14,266 bases of DNA, from positions 1-14,266 of the forward strand of contig WAPH01000027.1 in the NCBI GenBank assembly GCA_015520895.1, given 5' to 3'. This stretch comes from Nanobdellati archaeon (GTDB lineage: Archaea; EX4484-52; JAADEF01). The number at the start of each line of letters is the position of its first letter. Within the stretch, counting starts at the first letter, position 1. This document shows positions 5,234-13,078 of this stretch, piece by piece. The translations under genes were made by a program, and so were the position numbers. The notes under the pieces were generated by a model. The model saw only the letters and a program-made list of their open reading frames with translations. It had not been told where the DNA came from and did not search any database.

Positions 5234-6955
5234 ATGGCTCTCAAAAGATCCTTAGGCTTATTTGAGCTTACCCTATATGGCGTAGGAATGATTGTAGGAG
5301 CGGGTATTTATGTGTTAATAGGTAAAGTTGCAGGCTTAGCAGGTTACGGAACATGGTTAAGCTTTTTGCTTTCATCTTTACTCGCTATTTTTACTGGACT
5401 AAGTTATGCAGAATTAGCAAGTAAAATTAAGGAAGATGCTGCAGAATATGCATATGTTAGAAAAACCATAAGAAACGATTTTTTAGCACATATAACCGCA
5501 TGGTTAATGCTCTCAGCCATCATAATTTCAGGATCCACCGTTGCTTTAGGTTTTGCAGGCTATTTGGGAAGTATTCTAAATATCAACCACATAACTTCAT
5601 TAGCTATACTAGCCATAGTCTTATTTACATGGATAAATTATAAAGGGATCGATCTCTCTGCTAAAATAAACGACTTCTCTACTTTCCTTGAAGTAGGAGG
5701 GTTACTTATACTTATAATAGGAATATCAACGCTAACCATTGAAGGAAAATTTTCTATTCCTGATTTTACTCAATTTAATGTAAAAGAAGTTGTATCAGGG
5801 GCTATTTTAGCATTTTTTGCTTATATAGGTTTTGGAAGTATAGCTAAAATGAGTGAAGAAGTTAAAAACCCTGAAAGAAACATACCTTGGGCAATAATAC
5901 TTTCCATATTAATTACTACGTTACTTTATGTTACCATAGCAGGAGTTGCTGTAATTGCTGTTAATCCAGCAAAACTTGCGTCCTCTAACGAACCTGCAGC
6001 ATTAATAGCCTCTAAAATTCATCCTTCGCTAAGCATAGTTCTTTCAATCATAGCCATATTCTCCACAGGGAACACCCTACTACTGATACTCATATCTGCT
6101 TCACGTCTTTTATACGGCCTATCTCATTATAATATATTCCCTAAAGTATTTAGTAAAGTGAGTAAAAAAACGCATACACCTTATATTTCTGTTATAAAAG
6201 TGGGAATTATTAGTAGCGTATTAGCATTATTTAAGAAAATAGAGATTGTTGCATCTGTAACTAATCTTTGGACTTTTATAACGTACTTTTTAGTTAATCT
6301 TTCTGTAATGTTTTTGAGAAGGAAAGAAACCAAACATCGTAGTTTCAAGAAAGGATTTAAATCCCCTTTAAACATAGGAAATTTTCCTTTATTTGCTTTA
6401 TTAGGAATTATAGCTTCTCTTGTAATGATAATTTACCCTTTCCTTAATAAGAATATAAACATAAAGCAGCCAGAAATATGGCTTACAGTTTTATTAATTG
6501 TATTAGCAAGTCTTCACTACTTATTTAAAAAAAGAATTAAAAAAAGAAGAGGTCAAGCAAGTTTAGAATACCTTATAGTTGTCACGTTATCACTTCTCAT
6601 ATTATCTCCTATGATATATTATGCTTTAGAATATAAAAATAACTTAGATGATGTTAAACCTATTGTCGACTTAAAAAGAACTATGAAATTAATAAAAGAA
6701 AACTCCGATTTTGTATTTAGTCAAGGAATAGGAGCTAAGATATCTATAAAGATAGTTATACCTAAACAGGTAGTGCTTATAGAACAAGGAGACACATATT
6801 TAAAATTTAGATTAAGAGCTAATTACGGAGAAGAAGATTTCGTGATATTATTTCCATATAATATAACCGGTAGTTTCCCCACACAGCCAGGTTACTATAA
6901 ATTGACTATAGAAGGTACTGTTGATGGTGTTAGCTATGAATCACATCCGCTATAA
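5234..6955 (+). CDS. APC amino-acid permease fused to a class III signal peptide pilin
   Basis: 573 residues in one uninterrupted frame. Residues 1-435 are an APC-superfamily permease with about 12 predicted helices: the unwound TM1 motif GVGMIVGAGIY (16-26) and the TM6-loop signature FAYIGFG...EEVKNPERNIPWAI. TM12 ends at LHYLFKK on the cytoplasmic side. Ten residues later comes a class III prepilin signal, KKRRG440 / Q441-A-S-L-E445-Y, followed by a hydrophobic helix and about 110 extracellular residues typical of archaeal pilins. The topology fits: the cleavage site would be cytoplasmic and the next helix would run outward. No in-frame ATG, GTG or TTG lies between TM12 and the pilin, so separate translation is unlikely. 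Prepilin peptidase could release a 133-residue pilin. The permease substrate is unknown. Confidence 0.88.
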   Translation: MALKRSLGLFELTLYGVGMIVGAGIYVLIGKVAGLAGYGTWLSFLLSSLLAIFTGLSYAELASKIKEDAAEYAYVRKTIRNDFLAHITAWLMLSAIIISGSTVALGFAGYLGSILNINHITSLAILAIVLFTWINYKGIDLSAKINDFSTFLEVGGLLILIIGISTLTIEGKFSIPDFTQFNVKEVVSGAILAFFAYIGFGSIAKMSEEVKNPERNIPWAIILSILITTLLYVTIAGVAVIAVNPAKLASSNEPAALIASKIHPSLSIVLSIIAIFSTGNTLLLILISASRLLYGLSHYNIFPKVFSKVSKKTHTPYISVIKVGIISSVLALFKKIEIVASVTNLWTFITYFLVNLSVMFLRRKETKHRSFKKGFKSPLNIGNFPLFALLGIIASLVMIIYPFLNKNINIKQPEIWLTVLLIVLASLHYLFKKRIKKRRGQASLEYLIVVTLSLLILSPMIYYALEYKNNLDDVKPIVDLKRTMKLIKENSDFVFSQGIGAKISIKIVIPKQVVLIEQGDTYLKFRLRANYGEEDFVILFPYNITGSFPTQPGYYKLTIEGTVDGVSYESHPL

Positions 6956-7349
6956 AGGTCAAGTTTCTATGGAGTTAATATTCCTCGTGGTTGTATCATT
7001 ATTGATCCTTAGCATGTTTAGCGTTTATTTTGCCAAAAATGTTACATATTATAAAGATTTCAAAAAAGATAAAGATGCAAAAGAATTGTTAGAGAAATTA
7101 AAATGGAACCTCAATTATGTTTACATAGCAGGTAACGGATTTCATCATTTTATTGACCTTCCTTCAGAGATCAATAATAAAATTTATACTGTCAATTTCA
7201 CAAATTACGGTTTTTTTATAATAGTAGATGGAAAGGCATATTATAGCGACTTGATGTTCAAATCTATAAACGGTACGCTTCAACCCGGAGAAAAAAATGA
7301 AATAATCAATAAAGGAGGTATATTATATGTTAAAAGCTCAAGTCCTTAG
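6936..7349 (+). CDS. Class III signal peptide pilin
   Basis: 137 residues from ATG 6936. The frame opens earlier at a TTG at 6921, but ATG 6936 has a GGTG ribosome binding site and gives a normal short basic leader, MNHIRYKG8. The leader is followed by Q9-V-S-M-E13, the class III cleavage motif with glutamate at +5, and a hydrophobic helix to about residue 27. The remainder is a small soluble beta-rich domain (WNLNYVYIAGNGFHHFIDLP...) that resembles the pilin part of the upstream fusion, so the two are likely paralogues. The start overlaps the fusion gene by 20 bases. After cleavage it should be a pilus or pseudopilus subunit at the membrane. No assembly machinery is adjacent. Confidence 0.85.
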   Translation: MNHIRYKGQVSMELIFLVVVSLLILSMFSVYFAKNVTYYKDFKKDKDAKELLEKLKWNLNYVYIAGNGFHHFIDLPSEINNKIYTVNFTNYGFFIIVDGKAYYSDLMFKSINGTLQPGEKNEIINKGGILYVKSSSP

Positions 7350-7797
7350 TGGAGATTACATATTATCAATAACCGTTTTTTTAACATCAGTAGTATTTTT
7401 TATTTATTTCACTTCTCAATATACAGAAATAACTCATGTAGAACAAGCTAAAACATACCTTCTTAATAAAGCCAATGAAATAAGAGATTCTATACTTTAT
7501 TACCCTGGAACTCCCTCTCATTGGAATAGTAGTTACGTAATAAAATACGGATTCTCTGATAAAAGAAATGTGCTTAATATTACAAAACTTACATATCTAA
7601 AAAATATTTCTTATGAAGATTTTAAAAACGCATACAATCTTAATGAAGAAGTTTTTATAAATATAAGTTATGTTAATGGAACAAACTATCTACTTTATGG
7701 TCTAATACCTTCTAATCCTAGTATTGTAGTTAAATCTAAAGGATATAGTCTTATAGAAAAGAAAGTAGTAAGTGTAGAGGTGCAGGTATGGAATTAA
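7327..7797 (+). CDS. Pilin-like membrane-anchored protein
   Basis: 156 residues. A strong GGAGGT ribosome binding site at 7315-7320, 6 bases before the start, supports ATG 7327, which overlaps the previous gene by 23 bases. The N-terminus MLKAQVLSGDYILSITVFL is very short and basic, then enters a hydrophobic helix to about residue 30. It resembles a pilin leader, but with aspartate at about +6 instead of glutamate at +5 if processing is before Q5. The extracellular part has several N-glycosylation-type sequons (NSS, NIT, NIS, NGT). It is probably a minor pilin or pseudopilin. Whether it is cleaved by prepilin peptidase is uncertain. Confidence 0.7.
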   Translation: MLKAQVLSGDYILSITVFLTSVVFFIYFTSQYTEITHVEQAKTYLLNKANEIRDSILYYPGTPSHWNSSYVIKYGFSDKRNVLNITKLTYLKNISYEDFKNAYNLNEEVFINISYVNGTNYLLYGLIPSNPSIVVKSKGYSLIEKKVVSVEVQVWN

Positions 7798-9692
7798 ACA
7801 ATCAAAAAAAAGGAGCAGTATTCACGTATGATGCACTCATTGCTGCGTCATTATTATTAGTAAGTATTAGTTTAGTAATGTATACTGCTCATGAAAACTC
7901 TCAAACTCCTAAACTCACAAGCATAGACAAATATAAGATAGCAACCGATTTAATAAACATTTTGCAAATCTACACTTTAAAGGATTTAAAAGAAGCCAAT
8001 AATACTCTTTACAATAACATAATCACTAACCTTAATATTACTAACGAAGAAGAAAATATCAAGATAAGCGAAATTATAGCTTTGGCTCATATAAGTGGAA
8101 GAGACGATATTGCTGCTAACATAATAAAATTCCTTTTACCTCTTAATGAAAATTTCGCTGTTTATGCTAATAATACAGAAATATATAAGGTAGGAAGTGA
8201 TAATGCTAATATGCTAGTCTCCTCCGCTATACTCCCTATTTCTGGATATGCTGAAAATAAGAATCCCTTAGGTTATTCTGCACGAGCGTATGCTAAAAAA
8301 ATAGAAAGAAACACAACATTAATATACCCAATTTATGTAGGGGGATCAGGAAATGAGGGCGCGCCATATACTCAAACAAAACTATTTTATGTAGATGTTA
8401 ACCAAACAGATATAATAAATGCAAGCATATATTTCGCGGTACATTATGGAGGAGATGAAACTATTCACATACAATCCTTAAAACTTAACGATGTTAATAT
8501 AAAATCGCGTCTTGTATGGCTGTGGGAAGATAATGGATTCAACGTCGGAGCTTATGGGTACATAGATGTACATGACATCATTAAAAGCGGGTGGAATAAC
8601 TTCACAATAACTTTCACAAATCCTTATTTTCATTCACATACACACCCTGGCGGTAGGATAGAAATAATAACTAAAAAAAGAACATTTTATAAACCTATGA
8701 GCTATAAAAATAAAACATTTTATTTTGATGATGCTTTTAGCAAAGAAATTACATGGGGATGGTGGTGGAGAAGCTATACGGGAGCATGGGAAGTGTTTGA
8801 TTTTTACGTACCTGAAGGTTCATTAGTAAATAACGCCACTCTATATTTGAATATAAAAGATGTGGAAGACTCTGGAGGATGGGCGTATGATAATGGATGG
8901 ATCTATATAAACGAGGACGTAATTGTAAGAATCAACGGACAAGAAATTTATGCTAAAGATGGATTATCAGGGGACTTAGAATTATCATTCAACATTCTAC
9001 CTTATTTAAAAGAAGGTACTAATTACATTATTGTTTACGCAAATTGTTATGGTAATTACTTCTTCGGGATTGATGAAACACGCATATACTCTGATCCGAA
9101 AAATGATCCACTCCATAGCTCAAGAGTATTTTTAAACTACACACTCGATAGAGATTCACGCTTTTATGGATACATCGATGTTACAAAATCTTATGAATTT
9201 GGAGGAGCCGCAGACAATCCATATAACACCATTATAACATTAAACACATCTGCCACTGTACAAGAAGCACTTTTACATCTTGCTCAAAAATATAGTTATG
9301 ACATAGAAGTGTGGTTCAACAACCATAGCGGTTATAGCGATATTTTAATTTACGAGTCTCAAGGTGCAAGAGACGTCCCTTCAAGCATATATATGAAAGG
9401 ATATTTATGGAATACAAAAGGAGATAACGAATTTAATTTAATAGATACATGTAATGGGTGTGAGTTTCTTCCATGGAGCAGTGCTGAAGTCAAGTTATTG
9501 ATACCTTCCTTCGTGTCTTATGGAAAAATATTTGAAAATGAAGAAGATGCTATAAATGATGCTATTAACCGACTACAAAACTTAATAGGAAGTGAAATAA
9601 ATATTTTAGAAATTTCTAACGAAACACTAAGCACAGGAAACATTCCATGGATGTATGGACCTCTGCTATTGAAGGTGAAAGTATGGGTTTAA
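7788..9692 (+). CDS. Large pilin-like surface protein with beta-sandwich domains
   Basis: 634 residues. The leader MELNNQKKG9 precedes AVFTYDALIAASLLLVSI, a hydrophobic helix to about residue 32, resembling a class III prepilin but with Y-D at +5/+6. About 35-130 are helical. From about 170 on, the protein is beta-rich and appears to hold at least two jelly-roll-like domains (about 190-295 and 305-450), each with a pattern like INASIYF or NNATLYL followed by strand pairs and a GWNNFTITF or EGTNYIIVY strand. More than ten N-x-S/T sequons and clusters of tryptophan suggest an exposed glycoprotein. It overlaps its neighbours by 10 bases on each side. By position and size it may be a filament-tip or adhesin subunit, an inference by analogy with large minor pilins. 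The fold was not verified. Confidence 0.65.
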   Translation: MELNNQKKGAVFTYDALIAASLLLVSISLVMYTAHENSQTPKLTSIDKYKIATDLINILQIYTLKDLKEANNTLYNNIITNLNITNEEENIKISEIIALAHISGRDDIAANIIKFLLPLNENFAVYANNTEIYKVGSDNANMLVSSAILPISGYAENKNPLGYSARAYAKKIERNTTLIYPIYVGGSGNEGAPYTQTKLFYVDVNQTDIINASIYFAVHYGGDETIHIQSLKLNDVNIKSRLVWLWEDNGFNVGAYGYIDVHDIIKSGWNNFTITFTNPYFHSHTHPGGRIEIITKKRTFYKPMSYKNKTFYFDDAFSKEITWGWWWRSYTGAWEVFDFYVPEGSLVNNATLYLNIKDVEDSGGWAYDNGWIYINEDVIVRINGQEIYAKDGLSGDLELSFNILPYLKEGTNYIIVYANCYGNYFFGIDETRIYSDPKNDPLHSSRVFLNYTLDRDSRFYGYIDVTKSYEFGGAADNPYNTIITLNTSATVQEALLHLAQKYSYDIEVWFNNHSGYSDILIYESQGARDVPSSIYMKGYLWNTKGDNEFNLIDTCNGCEFLPWSSAEVKLLIPSFVSYGKIFENEEDAINDAINRLQNLIGSEINILEISNETLSTGNIPWMYGPLLLKVKVWV

Positions 9693-10750
9693 GAAAAGGA
9701 TTTGTTTATAGTATTATAGCAATAATGTTAATTTCATCTCTTACTTTAGAGTATATTGTAAATTATTACAATATGAGAAGTAATTTTAATCCTACATTAC
9801 TTATTGTTAGAGGTTTTGAAATGAAATCAACACTCAACATCTTTGAGCAAGACTTCGCAAGAGCCATGAAAATAAGTGGAAGAAGAGCGGCAGTAGCATT
9901 AATAAGGAATATAACAGACATAGGGGTTTATACCCATAATGCTCCTCTTGCTATTGTAACCTTAGCATATAATGGATCGGGGTTTATGGAAAATGCAACT
10001 CTTTTAGATTGGCTGAATGCCTTTAGTGATGTAGTAAAGTATTACAAAGTTAATGCCTCTTTTGCTATTCTTAATTACTCTTTAATACCTTACCCTGATA
10101 AGCTCCTTACTTTAAATTATAGTGTAAAAATACAGATCTACTTAGAGGATGAAATATTTAAAAGTTATTATTTATTAAATGAAAGTTTTGAAGTTCCTTT
10201 ATCTTTTGTAGAAATAGAAGATCCTTTCGTGTCTTTAGAATCTGACGGATATTTAAGATCAAAATATATATTATGTGATAAAGAAACTGCAAAAGTATCA
10301 TCTCATAACTATTACTATGGTTACGCTTATATAACTTATAGCTCAGATTTAAGTAGTGTAAACAATAAAGAGAATAAAATCCTTATAACCGATACGTTAA
10401 ACGGAAAAAATAATTATGATGGATTTAAAGGATACGTCTTAATAAACAATTATAGCAATACATCATTAAAAAATTATGTTGCTGGTGTGAACATTAACAA
10501 TATACTCAATAACAGTTTAGTAGTAGTCTCAGATACAGAAGTATGGATAACAAATCACTTCTCAGCTTATGAAAATGCTAGTTGTTATTTTAGATGGAAT
10601 AAAGGTATAAATTTGATAAATAGAATGGAAGGTAATAAGAGTTATAGTCTCGAGGGTATTGCTACATTTATTCCAACATCTGCTTTACCAGAATATTTGA
10701 TATGGAGCACAGATGAGCAAGTAATAGATTCGGAGTATTTTTCAACTTAA
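9683..10750 (+). CDS. Pilin-like membrane-anchored protein lacking an acidic residue near the leader
   Basis: 355 residues from ATG 9683. An earlier ATG at 9647 is in frame, but 9683 has an AAGGTGA ribosome binding site 4 bases upstream and a good leader, MGLRKG6. A hydrophobic helix FVYSIIAIMLISSLTLEYIV follows with no glutamate at +5. The mature part starts with a helical region (FNPTLLIVRGFEMKSTLNIFEQDFARAM) and continues as a mixed alpha/beta extracellular domain with about ten N-x-S/T sequons and a few cysteines. It is last in the overlapping pilin operon. Missing the +5 glutamate recalls the tip pseudopilin GspK of type II secretion systems; that comparison is only an analogy. No domain family is recognised with confidence. 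Confidence 0.65.
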   Translation: MGLRKGFVYSIIAIMLISSLTLEYIVNYYNMRSNFNPTLLIVRGFEMKSTLNIFEQDFARAMKISGRRAAVALIRNITDIGVYTHNAPLAIVTLAYNGSGFMENATLLDWLNAFSDVVKYYKVNASFAILNYSLIPYPDKLLTLNYSVKIQIYLEDEIFKSYYLLNESFEVPLSFVEIEDPFVSLESDGYLRSKYILCDKETAKVSSHNYYYGYAYITYSSDLSSVNNKENKILITDTLNGKNNYDGFKGYVLINNYSNTSLKNYVAGVNINNILNNSLVVVSDTEVWITNHFSAYENASCYFRWNKGINLINRMEGNKSYSLEGIATFIPTSALPEYLIWSTDEQVIDSEYFST

Positions 10751-10760
10751 ATATTTAAAT
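10751..10760 (+). promoter_or_regulatory. TATA element of the hydrogenase operon (leaderless type)
   Basis: atatttaaat is centred about 26 bases before ATG 10781. The bases between are A/T only apart from one C, and no ribosome binding site is present, so a leaderless transcript is likely. It begins directly after the stop codon of the last pilin gene and separates the two operons. Confidence 0.6.
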
Positions 10761-10780
10761 AAAAAAATCTTAAAATTAAT

Positions 10781-11251
10781 ATGGTGAAGAAAAAATTAAA
10801 AATATCGTTTTATTCCTTCACTTCATGCGAAGGGTGTATGATGAATATTCTAATTTGGCTTTACAAGAATTTTGACTTTTTTAAAGATAATTTTGAAATA
10901 AATAAGATGAAATTATTAACACCTAAAACATCTAAAAAGAAAGATGATATTGCCATAATAGAAGGTGCTATTTCTTCTCAAGAACAGGAGAGAAAGGTAA
11001 AAGAAATAAGGGAAAAAACAAAGATCGTAGTTGCTATAGGAACTTGTGCAATCACTGGAGCGCCATCAAATAATAGAAATTTTCTAAAAAAAGATGAAGA
11101 AATAGTAAAATATATAAAGAAATACAATCAATTAGAAAAAGTAAAATCAGTAAAAGAAGTAATAAAAGTAGATTATGAAGTGACAGGATGTCCTGTAATT
11201 ACTGAAGAATTCAATAATATTATCAATAACTTGGTGACTCATTATGCATAA
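10781..11251 (+). CDS. [NiFe] hydrogenase small subunit, proximal-cluster-only form
   Basis: 156 residues. The four ligands of the proximal [4Fe-4S] cluster are visible: C16 and C19 (TSCEGCM), C89 (AIGTCAITG) and C137 (VTGCPV), with the family motif AIIEGAIS. It aligns by eye with the first part of the Pyrococcus soluble hydrogenase delta subunit (FYALTSCYGC, KIVVAVGACAVQG, YIKVDYNIYGCP as I recall). It stops about 19 residues after the GCP motif, where that subunit continues for about 95 residues with two further iron-sulfur clusters. The gene reads straight into a natural stop, and the large-subunit ATG overlaps it by 8 bases, so it looks like a deliberate short form rather than a frameshift. 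It passes electrons from the NiFe site in the large subunit. Its location is likely cytoplasmic, as there is no Tat signal. Confidence 0.92.
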   Translation: MVKKKLKISFYSFTSCEGCMMNILIWLYKNFDFFKDNFEINKMKLLTPKTSKKKDDIAIIEGAISSQEQERKVKEIREKTKIVVAIGTCAITGAPSNNRNFLKKDEEIVKYIKKYNQLEKVKSVKEVIKVDYEVTGCPVITEEFNNIINNLVTHYA

Positions 11252-12530
11252 AGCTATCGATCACTTAACAATAGAAGGTATAAGTAAAACAGAAGGTCAT
11301 GCATCTTTAGAAGTGAAATTAGAAGGAAAAGAAGTTAAGGAAGTTCGCTTAAAAATAGATGAAAATAGAAGATTTTATAAAAAAGCAGCATTAGGAAAAA
11401 ACATACTAGCTCTTAATCAATCTCTTTCCCGTATTTGTGGTACGTGCAGTGCAGCACATCAATTTGCAACTTTGAAAGCCATAGAAGATGCATTAACCAT
11501 ACCAGTTTCAGAAAAAGAAAAGATAATGAGAAAACTTCTTTATTATGGCAATATGATACGAGATCATGGTATGCATCTTTACTTATTCTCTCTTCCAGAC
11601 GTGTTTGGTTATGATTCTATATTAGACTTTACAAAAGATCATAAAGATCTTATAAAGGAAGGTTTTAAAGTTCAAGAAACAGGTGCAAAAGTAGCAGAGA
11701 TGATCGGAGGAAGAGCAATACACCAACTCAATATTAGTTTAAAAGGGTTTAACACTAACTTAAACTACGAAGATATAGAAAATATGATGACTTTATTAAA
11801 AGAGATAAGAAAACCTGTAATAAAACTCATAAATATTTACAATAAATGGGATGCTTCTTTAAAAATAAATGAATTACATCAAGGAGCTTTGAAGAATGAA
11901 GACTTCGGATTTTTAGAAGGAAAAATAATAATAGAAGGAAAAGAAATAAAAAGTAAAAATTATCTTGATCATATAACTGCATTATGGAAAGATTATTCAC
12001 ATAGTTATTCTTATTTGTATAATAAGGAACCGTATTTGTTAGGAGCATTAGCTAGAATGAACATAAATAAGGACAGCATCCACCACAAGACGAAAAGGCA
12101 TGTTCCTCCATTATTCCCTTCAACCAATATTTTTCATAATAATGTAGCTCAAGCTGTTGAGATCCTTCACTGCATAGACGATTCCTTAACCTTATTAAAA
12201 CAACTTTTAAAAGAAAAAGAAATAAAACCTCTCACAAAATCGTTGCCTTCATTATCAAAGGAAAAGAAAGGATATGCTGTAATAGAGGCTCCAAGAGGTT
12301 TACTTTATTACTATTTTCTAATTGATGATAAAGGAACAGTGAAGGACGTAGAAATAATAACTCCTACAGCGCAGAATCATGCGCATATGGAATTAGCAAT
12401 CAAACAACTTATAGAAGAAAACACAGATGTTGGTAAAAAAACGTTAGTAAATATGATAGAATCGCTAATACGTGCTTATGATCCATGCTTTAGTTGTGCA
12501 AGTCACTTCCTAAAAGTGAGGTGGTCATAA
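11244..12530 (+). CDS. [NiFe] hydrogenase large subunit, group 3b-like
   Basis: 428 residues. The nickel-iron centre ligands are intact: RICGTCSAAH with C65 and C68, and the C-terminal DPCFSCASH with C415 and C418. Other marks are SKTEGH near the N-terminus (E17), MIRDHGMHLYLFSLPD, MIGGRAIHQLN, the EAPRGLLYYY arginine segment, and ITPTAQNHAHME. By recollection the sequence tracks the Pyrococcus soluble hydrogenase alpha subunit closely, hence group 3b-like. Only seven residues (FLKVRWS) follow the final histidine; such a tail is normally removed by a maturation endopeptidase, and one is encoded two genes downstream. A GGTGA ribosome binding site precedes ATG 11244. It catalyses reversible hydrogen oxidation. 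No diaphorase genes are present in the window. Confidence 0.95.
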   Translation: MHKAIDHLTIEGISKTEGHASLEVKLEGKEVKEVRLKIDENRRFYKKAALGKNILALNQSLSRICGTCSAAHQFATLKAIEDALTIPVSEKEKIMRKLLYYGNMIRDHGMHLYLFSLPDVFGYDSILDFTKDHKDLIKEGFKVQETGAKVAEMIGGRAIHQLNISLKGFNTNLNYEDIENMMTLLKEIRKPVIKLINIYNKWDASLKINELHQGALKNEDFGFLEGKIIIEGKEIKSKNYLDHITALWKDYSHSYSYLYNKEPYLLGALARMNINKDSIHHKTKRHVPPLFPSTNIFHNNVAQAVEILHCIDDSLTLLKQLLKEKEIKPLTKSLPSLSKEKKGYAVIEAPRGLLYYYFLIDDKGTVKDVEIITPTAQNHAHMELAIKQLIEENTDVGKKTLVNMIESLIRAYDPCFSCASHFLKVRWS

Positions 12531-13078
12531 TAGATGATTTCGAACCTGAATTTACAGAGGAAGCACTCGAGTTGCTTCTAAAATACGGATTTTATTGTTG
12601 TGTTTCTGAAAAATATAGAGATTTCAAATGGAAAAATATTAAAACATATAATGATATTGAAAAAAATCTAGAAAAGTTATTGCCTAATGCCTATAACAAC
12701 ATTACGTGTATGGCTCAAGATTATGGTTTAGAAAATATTAATCCGGAACTTGTGCATGCTTATTTTTTCACATTACATAATAACATACATGAAAAAGAAG
12801 GTAATTTAGAGCATAAAGCATATATAGGAATAGTAAAAAAGATTTACGAGGGAAATAAAGAAGCGTTAGTAAAAATTAAAGGAAGTGAAAAGGAAGAAAT
12901 GCTAGTGCTTAATCTTTATAATTACCCTCTTAATGAGAATGTAGAGGTTATAATTCATGCAGGATATATTGTTACAACAAAGGTTCCTGAAGAAATACGG
13001 AGGTTATCTTGTGAAAAAGATATACGTGCTTGGGAATCCTATATTGGAAGAAGACAGCATAGCTATAAAAATAGCTAA
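12521..13078 (+). CDS. HypC-like hydrogenase accessory protein with N-terminal helical domain
   Basis: 185 residues if started at GTG 12521; a TTG at 12494 would add nine residues. It overlaps the large-subunit gene by 10 bases. Residues 99-159 look like the HypC beta barrel (AYIGIVKKIYEGNKEALVKI ... NENVEVIIHAGYIVTTKVPEE, compare the HypC VHAGFAI...EE ending). Where HypC has its essential Met1-Cys2, this protein has lysine or alanine inside the chain. Residues 1-98 contain a CC pair (26-27) and a segment TCMAQDYGLENINPELVHAY that resembles the AYW region of DUF6390-type proteins found beside hydrogenases; that resemblance is from memory and moderate. The role is probably chaperoning or scaffolding large-subunit maturation. 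The last 23 codons overlap the protease gene. Confidence 0.6.
   Translation: MVIIDDFEPEFTEEALELLLKYGFYCCVSEKYRDFKWKNIKTYNDIEKNLEKLLPNAYNNITCMAQDYGLENINPELVHAYFFTLHNNIHEKEGNLEHKAYIGIVKKIYEGNKEALVKIKGSEKEEMLVLNLYNYPLNENVEVIIHAGYIVTTKVPEEIRRLSCEKDIRAWESYIGRRQHSYKNS

Noticed and set aside
6181..6375. Minus-strand open frame within the permease
   Set aside because: It is short, antisense to a conserved transporter region, and has no ribosome binding site.
6500..6560. Permease and pilin as two separate genes
   Set aside because: I looked for an internal ATG, GTG or TTG in frame between the last permease helix and the pilin leader and found none; only ATT codons occur. The fused reading is therefore preferred, although a sequencing error removing a stop codon cannot be excluded.
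11827..12048. Minus-strand open frame within the hydrogenase large subunit
   Set aside because: It is antisense to conserved coding sequence, and its run of leucine and phenylalanine reflects lysine-rich codons opposite.
10781..12530. Membrane-bound group 4 (Ech/Hyc type) hydrogenase
   Set aside because: The short small subunit fits group 4 in size, but the large-subunit segments (MIGGRAIHQLN, EAPRG, ITPTAQN) resemble group 3b, and no membrane proton-pumping subunits are present.
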